Source: Caldilineaceae bacterium
GTDB lineage: Bacteria; Chloroflexota; Anaerolineae; Caldilineales; Caldilineaceae
Direction of reading: 5' to 3'
DNA: 64,000 bases
Assembly: GCA_020846635.1 (NCBI GenBank)
Contig: JADLDO010000064.1
Coordinates: 1 to 64,000, forward strand
The position numbers and the translations under genes were made by a program. The notes below the pieces were generated by a model, which was not told where the DNA came from, did not search any database, and saw only the letters and a program-made list of their open reading frames with translations. Positions 16,420-24,677 of this stretch are shown piece after piece; the stretch's first letter is position 1; every line of letters begins with the position of its first letter.

Positions 16420-17716
16420 ATTTGATATTTTGGGCAGGCCCCAGATTGAGCCGCCGCGCACTTGGCTGTGGCGGCTGGCCTCGCTTCTGCTCTGCACGCT
16501 TCTCACCAGCGGCTGTGGCGATCTACGTGAACGTGCCCTAGCCTATTGGCCTTTTGGCTCCACCGCCACGCCGACCCCAACGACCACCCCCGTCTCTCTC
16601 CTCGGCTGGACGGGTTCCACGGCTGAAAATAGCCAACTGCAGGAAGCTATCCTTGCATTTGAGCAGGCACACCCCAGTTCGCCTGTCGCCGGGCGGCTCG
16701 TGCCTAACTATAACGCCACTTTAGAGAATGAATTAGGATCAGCCAATCCGCCCGATCTCTTTCTGGCCTACAGCCACCAATTGGCCGATTTGGTCGCCGA
16801 CGGTCACCTTCTGCCCATTCCCGCCAACTATCCAGTCGCCGCCACCGTTTGGCCCAATTTGGTTGCCGGTCTCCAGGTAGATGGGCAAAATTACTGCTTT
16901 CCGCGTGATGTCGCTGTTCTGAGGCTATACTACAATCCCGCAGTCTTTGACCGGGCTGAAGCCGCCTATCCACAGGACAACTGGAGTTGGACGGAGTTCC
17001 GGGCCGCGTTGGACGCCACCGCAGACATCAACAATGGCTACCGTGGCCTCGTCCTGGAGTATGACCTCAGCCGCTTCTATCCCTTCTTGCTCCAATCCAG
17101 CAGCGACGACGATCTTTGGCAAGGCCCCGACGCCCTGGCTGCGCTCGAATACTTCATGGATCTCTATAACGACGAAGTAGCGACAACACCCGGCACATTG
17201 GACAGCAGTTGGAATGGCGAAGCCTTTGGTCGCGGGCGCGCGGCCATGACGATTGAGGGCAATTGGCTGGATGGCTATCTTGCCAGCGAATTCCCAGGCC
17301 TAAATTACGGTGTAGTGGACTTACCTGCTGGGCCGGCTGGCCGCGGCACAACTGCCTTCATCTCCTGTTGGGTCGTCCATGCCACCACCGACAACCCGAC
17401 CGAAGCGTTGGAAATGGCCGCATTTCTGACCTCTCCAGCCCAAATCTCAGCTTGGACAAACGCATCGGGCAACCTTCCACCTTCTCAGGAACAGGCTTCT
17501 CGGGAACAGACAGCGACAAGGAATGTTGCTTCTGCGCTTGCCAGTGCTGCCCCCTGGACTGGCCCTGCCGGATTTGTGAACCGCGCCGAAACGGTCAACA
17601 TTGCCATGCGTATGTGGTACAACGACCAGATGACAACCCCCGAATTGCTCGCAAGCCTCGCCACGATGAGCCAACATCCTCCCCTCCCCCAACCAACCAC
17701 CACGCCCTCTGATTGA
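16382..17716 (+). CDS. Extracellular solute-binding lipoprotein (ABC importer type 1)
   Basis: Sugar-type substrate-binding protein of about 440 residues. A basic stretch and hydrophobic segment (RLASLLLCTLLTSGC) end in a lipobox cysteine, followed by a Thr-Pro linker TATPTPTTTP and a periplasmic-binding-protein fold resembling family 1 (MalE/UgpB-like: AFGRGRAAMTIEGNW, EMAAFLTSPAQ). It should sit on the outer face of the membrane and hand a ligand to an ABC permease, but no permease genes are nearby, so it is an orphan. The start is uncertain: GTG at 16382 overlaps gcvH by 38 bases and gives a long N-region, whereas TTG at 16430 would give a cleaner signal peptide; neither has a clear ribosome site. 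Confidence 0.78.
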   Translation: MITTNSSQSQATKFDILGRPQIEPPRTWLWRLASLLLCTLLTSGCGDLRERALAYWPFGSTATPTPTTTPVSLLGWTGSTAENSQLQEAILAFEQAHPSSPVAGRLVPNYNATLENELGSANPPDLFLAYSHQLADLVADGHLLPIPANYPVAATVWPNLVAGLQVDGQNYCFPRDVAVLRLYYNPAVFDRAEAAYPQDNWSWTEFRAALDATADINNGYRGLVLEYDLSRFYPFLLQSSSDDDLWQGPDALAALEYFMDLYNDEVATTPGTLDSSWNGEAFGRGRAAMTIEGNWLDGYLASEFPGLNYGVVDLPAGPAGRGTTAFISCWVVHATTDNPTEALEMAAFLTSPAQISAWTNASGNLPPSQEQASREQTATRNVASALASAAPWTGPAGFVNRAETVNIAMRMWYNDQMTTPELLASLATMSQHPPLPQPTTTPSD

Positions 17717-17725
17717 CCCTCCTGA

Positions 17726-17754
17726 TTGACCATGTGCCGCGCCTGGGCTACAAT
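17726..17754 (+). promoter_or_regulatory. Strong promoter of glcDEF
   Basis: TTGACC (17726-17731), a 17-base spacer and TACAAT (17749-17754). The next bases to the ATG at 17762 number only seven, so transcription should start at or next to the A of the start codon. Confidence 0.75.
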
Positions 17755-17761
17755 CACCTGT

Positions 17762-19210
17762 ATGAACGCTAACTCCTTACTGCCAGAGCTTGCCCAGCGC
17801 ATCCCTCCGGCACGCCTGCTCCAGCGTGCCGAACAACTCGCGCCCTATGAGTCCGACGCGCTGACTGCCTTTCGCACTCGTCCACAGGCTGTTGTCTTGG
17901 TGGAGAACCAGGCAGAGGTGATCGAAGTCGTGCGCCTCTGCCATCACTATGAAGTACCCTTTGTCGCCCGTGGCAGCGGCACCAGCCTTTCCGGTGGTTC
18001 ATTGCCCATTGCCGGTGGCATCGTTATCGCGCTCAACCGGCTCAATCGCATTCTCCATCTCGACCCGGTGGCGCGCACAGCCATCGTGGAACCCGGCGTC
18101 GTGAATTTAGAGGTGACACGCGTTGCCGCGGCACATGGCCTTTACTATGCGCCCGATCCATCCAGCCAATTGATCTGTACGATTGGCGGCAACGTCGCCT
18201 TCAACTCTGGTGGTGCTCACTGCCTCAAGTATGGCATGACCAGCAATCATGTTCTGGGTATCAAGGCCGTTTTGCCCGATGGCGAAGTGGTGCAACTGAG
18301 CAGTTCGAGCCTGGAGAGCGTTGGCCCTGATCTCACCGGCTTTTTTGTCGGCTGCGAAGGACTCTTTGGCATTGCCCTGGAAATCACCCTGCGCCTTCTG
18401 CCCAAGCCCGAACGCTATCGCACCGTACTCGCATCCTATGCCAGCTTGCAGGCCGCGGGCGACGCCGTTACCGCGGTTGTGGCCTCCGGGCTACTACCGG
18501 GCGCACTGGAGATCATGGATCGCCTCGCCATCGAGGCTGCCGAAGCTTCGGTCAATGCAGGTTATCCGCGCGACGCGGCCGCGCTGCTGATTGTGGAGCT
18601 AGAGGGTGAGGCTGTTCAGGTGGAACACGAATTTGCCCAACTCCAACAACTCATCGCTGCCACTGGTGCGCAAGAGATCCGCATCGCCCAAGATGATGCC
18701 GAACGGGCGCGCATTTGGAAGGGGCGCAAAGGGGCCTTTTCCGCCGTGGGACGCCTCAGCCCCGACTATATTGTGCAAGATGGCGTTGTGCCGCGCAGCA
18801 AATTGGGTCAAGCCCTCGCCGAGATCGAGAGACTCAGCGCGCACTATAATATACGCGTTGCCAATGTTTTTCACGCGGGCGACGGCAACCTCCATCCCCT
18901 CATTCTCTATGACGGCCGCGAAGAAGGTGCGCTGCACCGCGCAGAGGCGATGGCGGGAGAGATATTACAGCTTTGTATCGACCTGGGCGGCTCGATCACA
19001 GGCGAACATGGCGTGGGCATGGAGAAACGCCAATATATGCCTGCCATGTTTAGCGAGATTGACATGGAAGTCATGGCCGATCTGCGTCGTGCCATCGACC
19101 CATTGGAGCTTGCCAACCGCGGCAAGATGTTCCCCGCCGACGATGCCCTAGCTGCGCCCAACCATGCACCTCACCCACTTGAGAAAGCGGGGATCATCAG
19201 CCGCGCATGA
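17762..19210 (+). CDS. glcD: Glycolate oxidase FAD-binding subunit
   Basis: FAD-linked oxidase of 482 residues, PCMH/VAO fold, catalytic subunit of glycolate dehydrogenase (glycolate to glyoxylate, electrons to the quinone pool through GlcE/GlcF). The FAD-binding segment VARGSGTSLSGGSLP is clear, as are NVAFNSGGAHCLKYG and the C-terminal HAGDGNLHP and GEHGVGMEKR metal/substrate motifs. D-lactate dehydrogenases share this fold, but the adjacent glcE and glcF favour glycolate. The start ATG at 17762 lies 7 bases after the promoter -10, so the mRNA is probably leaderless. It overlaps glcE by 4 bases. Confidence 0.9.
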   Translation: MNANSLLPELAQRIPPARLLQRAEQLAPYESDALTAFRTRPQAVVLVENQAEVIEVVRLCHHYEVPFVARGSGTSLSGGSLPIAGGIVIALNRLNRILHLDPVARTAIVEPGVVNLEVTRVAAAHGLYYAPDPSSQLICTIGGNVAFNSGGAHCLKYGMTSNHVLGIKAVLPDGEVVQLSSSSLESVGPDLTGFFVGCEGLFGIALEITLRLLPKPERYRTVLASYASLQAAGDAVTAVVASGLLPGALEIMDRLAIEAAEASVNAGYPRDAAALLIVELEGEAVQVEHEFAQLQQLIAATGAQEIRIAQDDAERARIWKGRKGAFSAVGRLSPDYIVQDGVVPRSKLGQALAEIERLSAHYNIRVANVFHAGDGNLHPLILYDGREEGALHRAEAMAGEILQLCIDLGGSITGEHGVGMEKRQYMPAMFSEIDMEVMADLRRAIDPLELANRGKMFPADDALAAPNHAPHPLEKAGIISRA

Positions 19211-20337
19211 ATGCAACGACCGCGAACCCTGTCAACACGATAAAGCATACGACGCATACACCGGCAACTGCCGGCGAAGTCCAAGAACTGGTAGCCACTC
19301 TGCCCAAGCTATTGCCGCACGGTGCGCAGACCAAGCCGCCCTTGCTCAACACCAGGGCCGAGCAAGAGGTTGCGCGCCTCGATATGACCAGACTCACGGG
19401 CATCATCGAATATGATCCGGGCGAATATACCTTCACTGCCTATGCAGGCACACCGCTCACCGAGATTACCGCGGCCCTGGCTGAATATGGACAAACTATG
19501 CCCTTTGACCCGCCGTTGGTACAGCGCGGCGCAACGCTGGGTGGCACGATTGCTGCGGGCATTTCCGGCTCCGGTCGCTATCGCTATGGCGGCTTGCGTG
19601 ATTTCATTTTGGGCGTCCATTTCGTCGATGGTCAGGGGCGCTTGGTGCGCGGCGGCGGCAAAGTCGTCAAGAACGCGGCTGGGTTTGACCTCCCTAAGCT
19701 GATGGTTGGCTCAATGGGCCGTTTGGGTGTGCTCATCAGCGCCAGCTTCAAGGTCTTTCCTGCCCCCCTGGCAACCGCAACCTTGCACGCCCCATTGCCA
19801 TCGCTTGAGCAAGCCGTTGCCGCAATGACAAAGCTCATGGGTGGCCCCTATGACCTGGAGGCGCTAGACTTACTACCACAGGATACCGGTACGTCTGTTA
19901 CTCTGCTGGCCCGTATCGGAGGGCCTACCGATGTCCTTTCCGCACGCATGGAGCGACTGCGTACGTTGGTCGGCAGTGGGGACGCGGTGATGGACGACCA
20001 GCCCCTTTGGGATGAAGCCCGCGAGTTTACGTGGACGCAGAAGGACGTGCTGTTGGTCAAGGTTCCCACGACACCGCACACGCTCACGGCTTTGGATCAT
20101 GCGCTGCGTGCAGCCAACGCCCAACGTCGCTATGCTGTTGGTGGAAATGTCGCCTGGGTCGCCTGGCCCCAGCCGTGGGCAGCGTGCGACCAACTGTTAA
20201 CCAGTCTGGGAAGCAGCGGCCTCATCCTGCGCGGCGACTCCCCGCGTGCCCTCATCGGCGCGGCGGGACAGTCCACTTTCCTAAGCCGCATTCGTACGGC
20301 CCTCGATCCCAGCCATCGCTTTTTAGATTACGAGTAA
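19207..20337 (+). CDS. glcE: Glycolate oxidase subunit GlcE (FAD-binding)
   Basis: Second FAD-binding subunit, 376 residues. The PCMH-type FAD motif is degenerate compared with GlcD but GATLGGTIAAGISGSGRYRYGG and RDFILGVHFVDGQG match GlcE, as does KVVKNAAGFDLPKLMVGSMGRLG. The ATG overlaps the glcD stop (ATGA), so translation is coupled. The N-terminal ~25 residues are Thr-rich and not conserved-looking. Together with GlcD and GlcF it forms the membrane-associated glycolate dehydrogenase. Confidence 0.88.
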   Translation: MNATTANPVNTIKHTTHTPATAGEVQELVATLPKLLPHGAQTKPPLLNTRAEQEVARLDMTRLTGIIEYDPGEYTFTAYAGTPLTEITAALAEYGQTMPFDPPLVQRGATLGGTIAAGISGSGRYRYGGLRDFILGVHFVDGQGRLVRGGGKVVKNAAGFDLPKLMVGSMGRLGVLISASFKVFPAPLATATLHAPLPSLEQAVAAMTKLMGGPYDLEALDLLPQDTGTSVTLLARIGGPTDVLSARMERLRTLVGSGDAVMDDQPLWDEAREFTWTQKDVLLVKVPTTPHTLTALDHALRAANAQRRYAVGGNVAWVAWPQPWAACDQLLTSLGSSGLILRGDSPRALIGAAGQSTFLSRIRTALDPSHRFLDYE

Positions 20338-20347
20338 CCTACAGATC

Positions 20348-21607
20348 ATGCAACACGCCATTGAACTCACGCCTCTCGGCCCGCAAGGGCCTGCTATGGC
20401 TGAAGCTGTCGAGAAGTGCGTCCACTGCGGCTTCTGTCTCTCCGCCTGTCCGACCTACAAAGTGCTGGGCGAGGAAATGGATTCACCGCGCGGTCGCATC
20501 TATCTCATGAAGGGTGCATTGGAAAACGAGCTGGCAGTGGATGAAATGCTGCCCTATGTCGATCGCTGTCTGGGCTGCATGGCATGTGTCACTGCTTGCC
20601 CTTCTGGCGTGGAATATGGCGACCTGCTAGCCCCCTTCCGCGCCCACACCGAGCCCAAGCGCACTCGTCCGATTCTTGACCGCGTGGCGCGCACGCTCAT
20701 CAACCAAACATTACCCTATCCAAAACTCTTTCGCGCTGCGTCCCTGACGGGTAACTTAGCCAAGCCCCTCGCCAGGTTCATGCCACGCCAGTTCGCAGCC
20801 ATGCTCGATCTCTTGCCCGAAGAAGCGCCACCGTTAACACCGCTACCCGCGCTCATCCCTGCCATCGGCCCACGCCGCGCGCGGGTTGCCCTGTTGGCAG
20901 GCTGTGTGCAGCAGGTCTTGGCTCCAAGCATCAACCAGGCGACGATTGAAGTGCTGACCCGCAACGGCGTCGAAGTGCTGATTCCACCCGCACAGGGCTG
21001 CTGTGGCTCTTTGGCGCTGCACACGGGCGAAGCACGCCTGGCACGATCACTTGCCCGCCGCAACTTCACTGCCTTTCCAACGGATATTGATGCTATAATT
21101 ACCAATGCCGCTGGTTGCGGCTCCGGTATCCATGAATACGCATTGCTCTTTGCCGGAACCGCCGAAGAAGAGCGCGCCAAATCCTTTGCCGCCAAAGCGC
21201 GCGACATATCGCTCTTTCTTGATGAGCTAGGCCTGATCCCGCCGCCAGCACTGCCCACGCCGCTCACCGTCGCCTATCACGATGCCTGTCACCTAGCGCA
21301 TGCCCAGCGTGTCACCCAGCCGCCGCGCCGCCTCTTGGCTGCCATTCCCAATGTGACTGTGCGTGAACTCTATGAGGGGGATCTCTGCTGTGGCTCGGCT
21401 GGAACATATAACCTGGAGCAGCCCGAAATCGCCCAACAGCTAGGGCAGCGCAAGGCCAACAACATCGTTGCCAGCGGGGCCGATATGGTGGTCATGGGCA
21501 ACATCGGCTGCATGACACAGATTCGCACCCACCTGGCGCACCTGGGCCAGCCGATGCCGGTGCTGCACACCATCGAATTGCTCGCCCAAGCCTATGCCGC
21601 GGCATGA
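20348..21607 (+). CDS. glcF: Glycolate oxidase iron-sulfur subunit
   Basis: Electron-transfer subunit of 419 residues. Two [4Fe-4S] ferredoxin motifs are present: C24-C27-C30-C34 (CVHCGFCLSACP) and C74-C77-C80-C84 (CLGCMACVTACP). Two CCG domains follow, with GCCGSLALHTGEA and DACHLAHAQRV...CCGSAGTYNL. It passes electrons from the FAD subunits to the respiratory chain. It begins 10 bases after glcE and completes the operon. An inverted repeat follows the stop codon. Confidence 0.92.
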   Translation: MQHAIELTPLGPQGPAMAEAVEKCVHCGFCLSACPTYKVLGEEMDSPRGRIYLMKGALENELAVDEMLPYVDRCLGCMACVTACPSGVEYGDLLAPFRAHTEPKRTRPILDRVARTLINQTLPYPKLFRAASLTGNLAKPLARFMPRQFAAMLDLLPEEAPPLTPLPALIPAIGPRRARVALLAGCVQQVLAPSINQATIEVLTRNGVEVLIPPAQGCCGSLALHTGEARLARSLARRNFTAFPTDIDAIITNAAGCGSGIHEYALLFAGTAEEERAKSFAAKARDISLFLDELGLIPPPALPTPLTVAYHDACHLAHAQRVTQPPRRLLAAIPNVTVRELYEGDLCCGSAGTYNLEQPEIAQQLGQRKANNIVASGADMVVMGNIGCMTQIRTHLAHLGQPMPVLHTIELLAQAYAAA

Positions 21608-21608
21608 T

Positions 21609-21651
21609 GTACGGACACCATAGGAGAGGACACTATAGAGAGTGTCCGTAC
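21609..21651 (+). repeat. Inverted repeat with competing hairpins after glcF
   Basis: GTACGGACAC (21609-21618) is an exact complement of GTGTCCGTAC (21642-21651). A second copy of the left arm core, GGACACT (21629-21635), can instead pair with AGTGTCC (21641-21647) over a 6-base loop. The two hairpins exclude each other. There is no U-tract, so it is not a standard terminator. It lies between glcF and the DUF1257 gene, about 50 bases before the ATG. Confidence 0.55.
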
Positions 21652-21698
21652 GAATCGGGTAGTAAGAGATATTTTCGTTCCGTTCAGGGAGATAACCC

Positions 21699-22073
21699 AT
21701 GTCCAAATTCGTCAAGGTCCAAACCCAACTGCGCGACCTGAGCTTGATCAAAAGCGCGCTCGATGACCTCAAACTCACCTACAGCGAAAACGCCAACTTC
21801 GTACACCGCTGGAGTGGCTTCAACGGCCAAGTGCCTTTAGTGGTGAAGGTGCGTAATGCCCAGTTTGGCCTGCGCGCCACCCCTGCCGGTGAGTATGAAG
21901 TGATCGGCGATGATATGCAAATGGCTGTCATCCGCCCAGAACTAGGCCGCATCCAACAACGCTATGCCTATCACGCCGTTCGCCAGGCAACCGCCGAGGC
22001 GGGCTTCGATTTGGTGGAGGAGAGCGTGGGCCGCGACCAAGTCATCCGCCTCACTGTGCGACGCTGGTCCTAA
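21699..22073 (+). CDS. DUF1257 (Ycf35-like) protein
   Basis: A 124-residue protein matching the DUF1257/Ycf35 family by its pattern: SKFVKVQTQLRDLSLIKSALDDL, a central VPLVVKV..GFG/LRAT segment and the final RQATAEAGFDLVEE. Ycf35 is found in cyanobacteria and plastids; its biochemical role is not established. The gene has a ribosome site (CAGGGAGATAA) before the ATG and starts a cluster of four closely spaced or overlapping genes. Co-occurrence of DUF1257 with a small DUF2997 gene, as here, is a pattern I know from cyanobacteria. No membrane segment or metal motif is visible. Confidence 0.75.
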   Translation: MSKFVKVQTQLRDLSLIKSALDDLKLTYSENANFVHRWSGFNGQVPLVVKVRNAQFGLRATPAGEYEVIGDDMQMAVIRPELGRIQQRYAYHAVRQATAEAGFDLVEESVGRDQVIRLTVRRWS

Positions 22074-22100
22074 GCAGCCCATCAAAAGTAGGAGATAACG

Positions 22101-22298
22101 ATGAATCACCAAGAGATCGAAATCGCCGTTCTGCCCGATGGTCGTGTCGAATACACTATCAAGGGTATCAAGGGCGCGGCGTGCGAATCCCTCAGCGCGC
22201 TGTTGGCGCAATTGGGACGCGTTGAGCATGAAGAGCGTACAGGGGAATACTACGAGCAGGATCCAGAGGCGCATTTACGCCTAAGCCATGATGCCTGA
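22101..22298 (+). CDS. DUF2997 small protein
   Basis: A 65-residue protein with the DUF2997 pattern: EIEIAVLPDGRVEYTIKGIKGAACESLSALLAQLG followed by an acidic EYYEQDPEA tail. It follows the DUF1257 gene by 27 bases with a strong ribosome site (AGTAGGAGATA). Function unknown. The predicted fold is a short beta hairpin plus helix. It overlaps the next gene by 11 bases. Confidence 0.7.
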   Translation: MNHQEIEIAVLPDGRVEYTIKGIKGAACESLSALLAQLGRVEHEERTGEYYEQDPEAHLRLSHDA

Positions 22299-22506
22299 AG
22301 CAGATAGCGTCTGGCCCACGCTGCCCACAGAAACCGAAATCTATATCTTGCCCGATGGTGAAATTGTGGTGGCGGACCTGCCCGCAGAATTGGCCGCGCA
22401 GTTGGCACAGCTTACCCAGAACGGCCCAACAGAAGTAGAACCAATAGAATTAGCGAATCACTCTGACCATGTCTCCGATCAGCAGCATCCAACTCAACCT
22501 CTCTAG
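22288..22506 (+). CDS. Small acidic protein, distantly DUF2997-like
   Basis: A 72-residue protein of no named family. Its core TEIYILPDGEIVVADLPAE and the following AAQLAQL line up with EIEIAVLPDGRVEY and LSALLAQL of the preceding DUF2997 protein, so the two may be ancient tandem duplicates. ATG codons at 22288 and 22291 both overlap the upstream gene. The C-terminal 30 residues are polar and likely disordered. Tight packing between known coding genes is the main reason to accept it. Confidence 0.55.
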   Translation: MMPEADSVWPTLPTETEIYILPDGEIVVADLPAELAAQLAQLTQNGPTEVEPIELANHSDHVSDQQHPTQPL

Positions 22507-23233
22507 CCCGGCTGACAAGGGCAGGATTACCCAACTCTATCGCTATCTAGAGCTATTTAGCGAGGGAGATCCCCTCCGTCACAGCCTTTTCGTCTTTGCG
22601 CCCGCGACAGGCCCACTCCCCGTCGACGGCAGCGCGCCCAACGAGGATCAACTGCTGATCATCGACCCACCGGCAGACATCAATGACCGTTTTCGCGTGG
22701 GCAATCAGGTAGCCGCGCTCTTTACGAGCAGCTACGCCGCACCCACCAGCCTCCCGCTACTCCAGACGATGCCGGGCGGCGTCGCCCACATACGCATCGG
22801 CAACCACTTTCTCGATGTCTACAGCCAGCGCCACGGAACCATCGTCCATCTCCCTGCCGTGGGCATCATCTGCGGCGGCGAGTTTGGCAGTGATGGGACC
22901 GTCCCGCGCCTCGCGGCGGGTTCCGATGGGACGGATGAATTGGACACGCTGCGTCTATTGGCGCGCCTGGTCAAGCAGCACCGCCTTTCGCTCTACATCC
23001 CCCGCAGCGGCAATGAAATCGCAGACAAGGTGGTTGTGATGGAAAGATTGGCCTCAGATGTGGCCTATCTACATGGCCTGCGCCGCGTCGTTACGCCCCT
23101 GGCGCAGCGATACGAAAGCATGGAAGCCATCAGCGACCTAGCCGAAAGCGTCCTACCGCGCGAACGCCGTACACCTGCGGCCAAAGCGGCGCACGAAAGC
23201 AACGTCAACTCTCTGGCTCAGTCGGTGCGTTAG
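22469..23233 (+). CDS. Metallo-beta-lactamase-fold-like protein without metal ligands
   Basis: A 254-residue protein. The segment LLIIDPPAD, then VAALFTSSYAAPTSLPLL, then IRIGNHFLDVYSQRHGTIVHLP, GIICGGEFGSD and SLYIPRSGN follows the order of metallo-beta-lactamase motifs (DTG, THxHxDH, GHTxGS, GDxLF, PGHG). Nearly every metal-binding residue is replaced: SSYAAP stands for HxHxDH and PRSGN for PGHG. This points to a structural or binding role rather than hydrolysis. It overlaps the previous gene by 38 bases and the convergent ruvB by 29 bases. Family placement is by eye and moderate in strength; an unrelated fold is possible. Confidence 0.5.
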   Translation: MSPISSIQLNLSSPADKGRITQLYRYLELFSEGDPLRHSLFVFAPATGPLPVDGSAPNEDQLLIIDPPADINDRFRVGNQVAALFTSSYAAPTSLPLLQTMPGGVAHIRIGNHFLDVYSQRHGTIVHLPAVGIICGGEFGSDGTVPRLAAGSDGTDELDTLRLLARLVKQHRLSLYIPRSGNEIADKVVVMERLASDVAYLHGLRRVVTPLAQRYESMEAISDLAESVLPRERRTPAAKAAHESNVNSLAQSVR

Positions 23234-24398
23234 CCGGAGGCGCTTCAAAAAAGGGCGCCAGCAGTTTGCCCTGAACGGGCGTGTCAGGATACTCCACACC
23301 CAAATGGGCATAGGCAGCGCGTGTCGCCATCCGCCCACGCGGTGTACGATCCAAAAAGCCCAACTGTAGCAAATAAGGCTCCACCACATCCATAATCGTA
23401 TCGCCTTCCTCGCTGATGCTGGCTGCCAGCGTATCCAGCCCGGTCGGCCCGCCACCAAACTTGTTGATCAACGAATCCAGTACGCGCCGGTCCAGATCAT
23501 CAAGCCCCAGGTCGTCCACATCGAGTAGCTGCAACGCCTGTTGTGCCACTTCCACGTTGATATGCCCATCGGCTCGCACCTGTGCAAAATCGCGCACGCG
23601 CCGCAGCAGCCGCAGGGCAATGCGGGGTGTACCCCGCGCCCGCCGCGCAATCTCTGCTGCGCCGGACTCCTCAATTTCCACCTGGAGCAGCCCCGCTGCA
23701 CGCTGCACGATTTGTTGCAGCGCGGCGTGGTCATAGAAATCAAAACGCTCTACCACACCAAACCGCGCGCGCAAAGGCGAAGTCAACAGCGCCAGCCGCG
23801 TTGTCGCCCCCACCACGGTAAACTTGGGTAGTTTTAGCTGAATGTTGCGCGCGCCGGGCCCGGTGCCCACAACGATGTTCAGCGAATAATCCTCCATCGC
23901 CGGATAGAGAATCTCCTCCACCGCTCGCCCCAGCCGGTGGATTTCGTCGATAAAGAGCAGATCGCCCTTGCGTAAGTTGGTGAGGATGGCAGCCAGATCG
24001 CCCGCCTTCTCAATCGCAGGCCCTGCCGTCACCTTGAGGTTGGCCCCCATCTCGTTGGCGAGAATATGGCTCAGGGTCGTTTTGCCCAACCCAGGCGGGC
24101 CATAGACCAACACATGATCCAGCGCATCCCCGCGCTGTCGTGCTGCTTCCACCAGGACCTCAATCTTTTCACGCAGGCGCTCTTGCCCAATCATCTCGTT
24201 CAGCGAACGCGGACGCAGCGCATGATCGATCTGCTTGTCGCCAATTTGCGCGACACCAGAGACGGTTCGTTCTTCACCCTCATGCTCAACGGGTGCAACC
24301 GCTTTTTCGGGCGCAACAAAGGAAGGAGGCGCAGCCGCTTTATTCATTGTCTTTCCTGACCGCTCGGACTTGCCCAGCGAACTCCGTTCATCAGCCAT
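23205..24398 (-). CDS. ruvB: Holliday junction branch migration helicase RuvB
   Basis: AAA+ motor that drives branch migration of Holliday junctions with RuvA. Of 397 residues, the first ~50 are a charged, Ala/Pro/Glu-rich extension not found in most RuvB proteins. Walker A is GPPGLGKT (100-107), Walker B FIDEIHRL (149-156), sensor 1 VGATTR, arginine-finger region SPLRARFG, then the winged-helix end with EPYLLQLGFLDRTPRGR. Its 3' end overlaps the convergent 22469-23233 gene. An ATG at residue 18 would shorten the extension. ruvA and ruvC are not in this window. Confidence 0.95.
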   Translation of the reverse strand: MADERSSLGKSERSGKTMNKAAAPPSFVAPEKAVAPVEHEGEERTVSGVAQIGDKQIDHALRPRSLNEMIGQERLREKIEVLVEAARQRGDALDHVLVYGPPGLGKTTLSHILANEMGANLKVTAGPAIEKAGDLAAILTNLRKGDLLFIDEIHRLGRAVEEILYPAMEDYSLNIVVGTGPGARNIQLKLPKFTVVGATTRLALLTSPLRARFGVVERFDFYDHAALQQIVQRAAGLLQVEIEESGAAEIARRARGTPRIALRLLRRVRDFAQVRADGHINVEVAQQALQLLDVDDLGLDDLDRRVLDSLINKFGGGPTGLDTLAASISEEGDTIMDVVEPYLLQLGFLDRTPRGRMATRAAYAHLGVEYPDTPVQGKLLAPFFEAPPANAPTEPES

Positions 24399-24523
24399 AT
24401 CTTTTATATTTGCCCTTCACAAAATGGCACGTTTGTTCTACGCATCCATCATTATATCTCATCTGCTGCCAGAGTGGCGAACGCGGTGCGTGCCGAATCT
24501 TTGCCGAATGGAAGGCTCTTTGC

Positions 24524-24552
24524 TTGACGCGGCACCTAAAAGCTGCTATAAC
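24524..24552 (+). promoter_or_regulatory. Promoter of the TraR/DksA-like gene
   Basis: TTGACG, a 17-base spacer and TATAAC (24547-24552), one of the best sigma-70-type promoters in the window. Transcription should begin near 24559, giving a leader of about 120 bases. Confidence 0.7.
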
Positions 24553-24573
24553 CTGTCTAATCTTTTCAAGGTG

Positions 24574-24587
24574 TCGGCACGTGCCGA
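24574..24587. promoter_or_regulatory. Perfect 14-base palindrome, possible operator
   Basis: TCGGCACGTGCCGA is a perfect palindrome about 15 bases after the expected transcription start of the TraR-like gene. The position suits a repressor that blocks elongation or initiation. It has no U-tract and zero-length loop, so it is not a terminator. Confidence 0.4.
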
Positions 24588-24677
24588 TCACTGATTACTT
24601 ATATGCAGCAGATGTCATTCGAAGCACCCCTCAATAGGGTAGCCGGATTGGCCCTCTGCTGTTGAGGAGCATTAAGA

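Larger units (their letters stand above)
24399..24677. other. Divergent promoter region of ruvB and the TraR-like gene
   Basis: This gap holds a strong plus-strand promoter at 24524-24552, a 14-base palindrome at 24574-24587, and on the minus strand a TATAAT at 24451-24456 that could serve ruvB with a weak -35. No credible ORF was seen. Confidence 0.55.
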
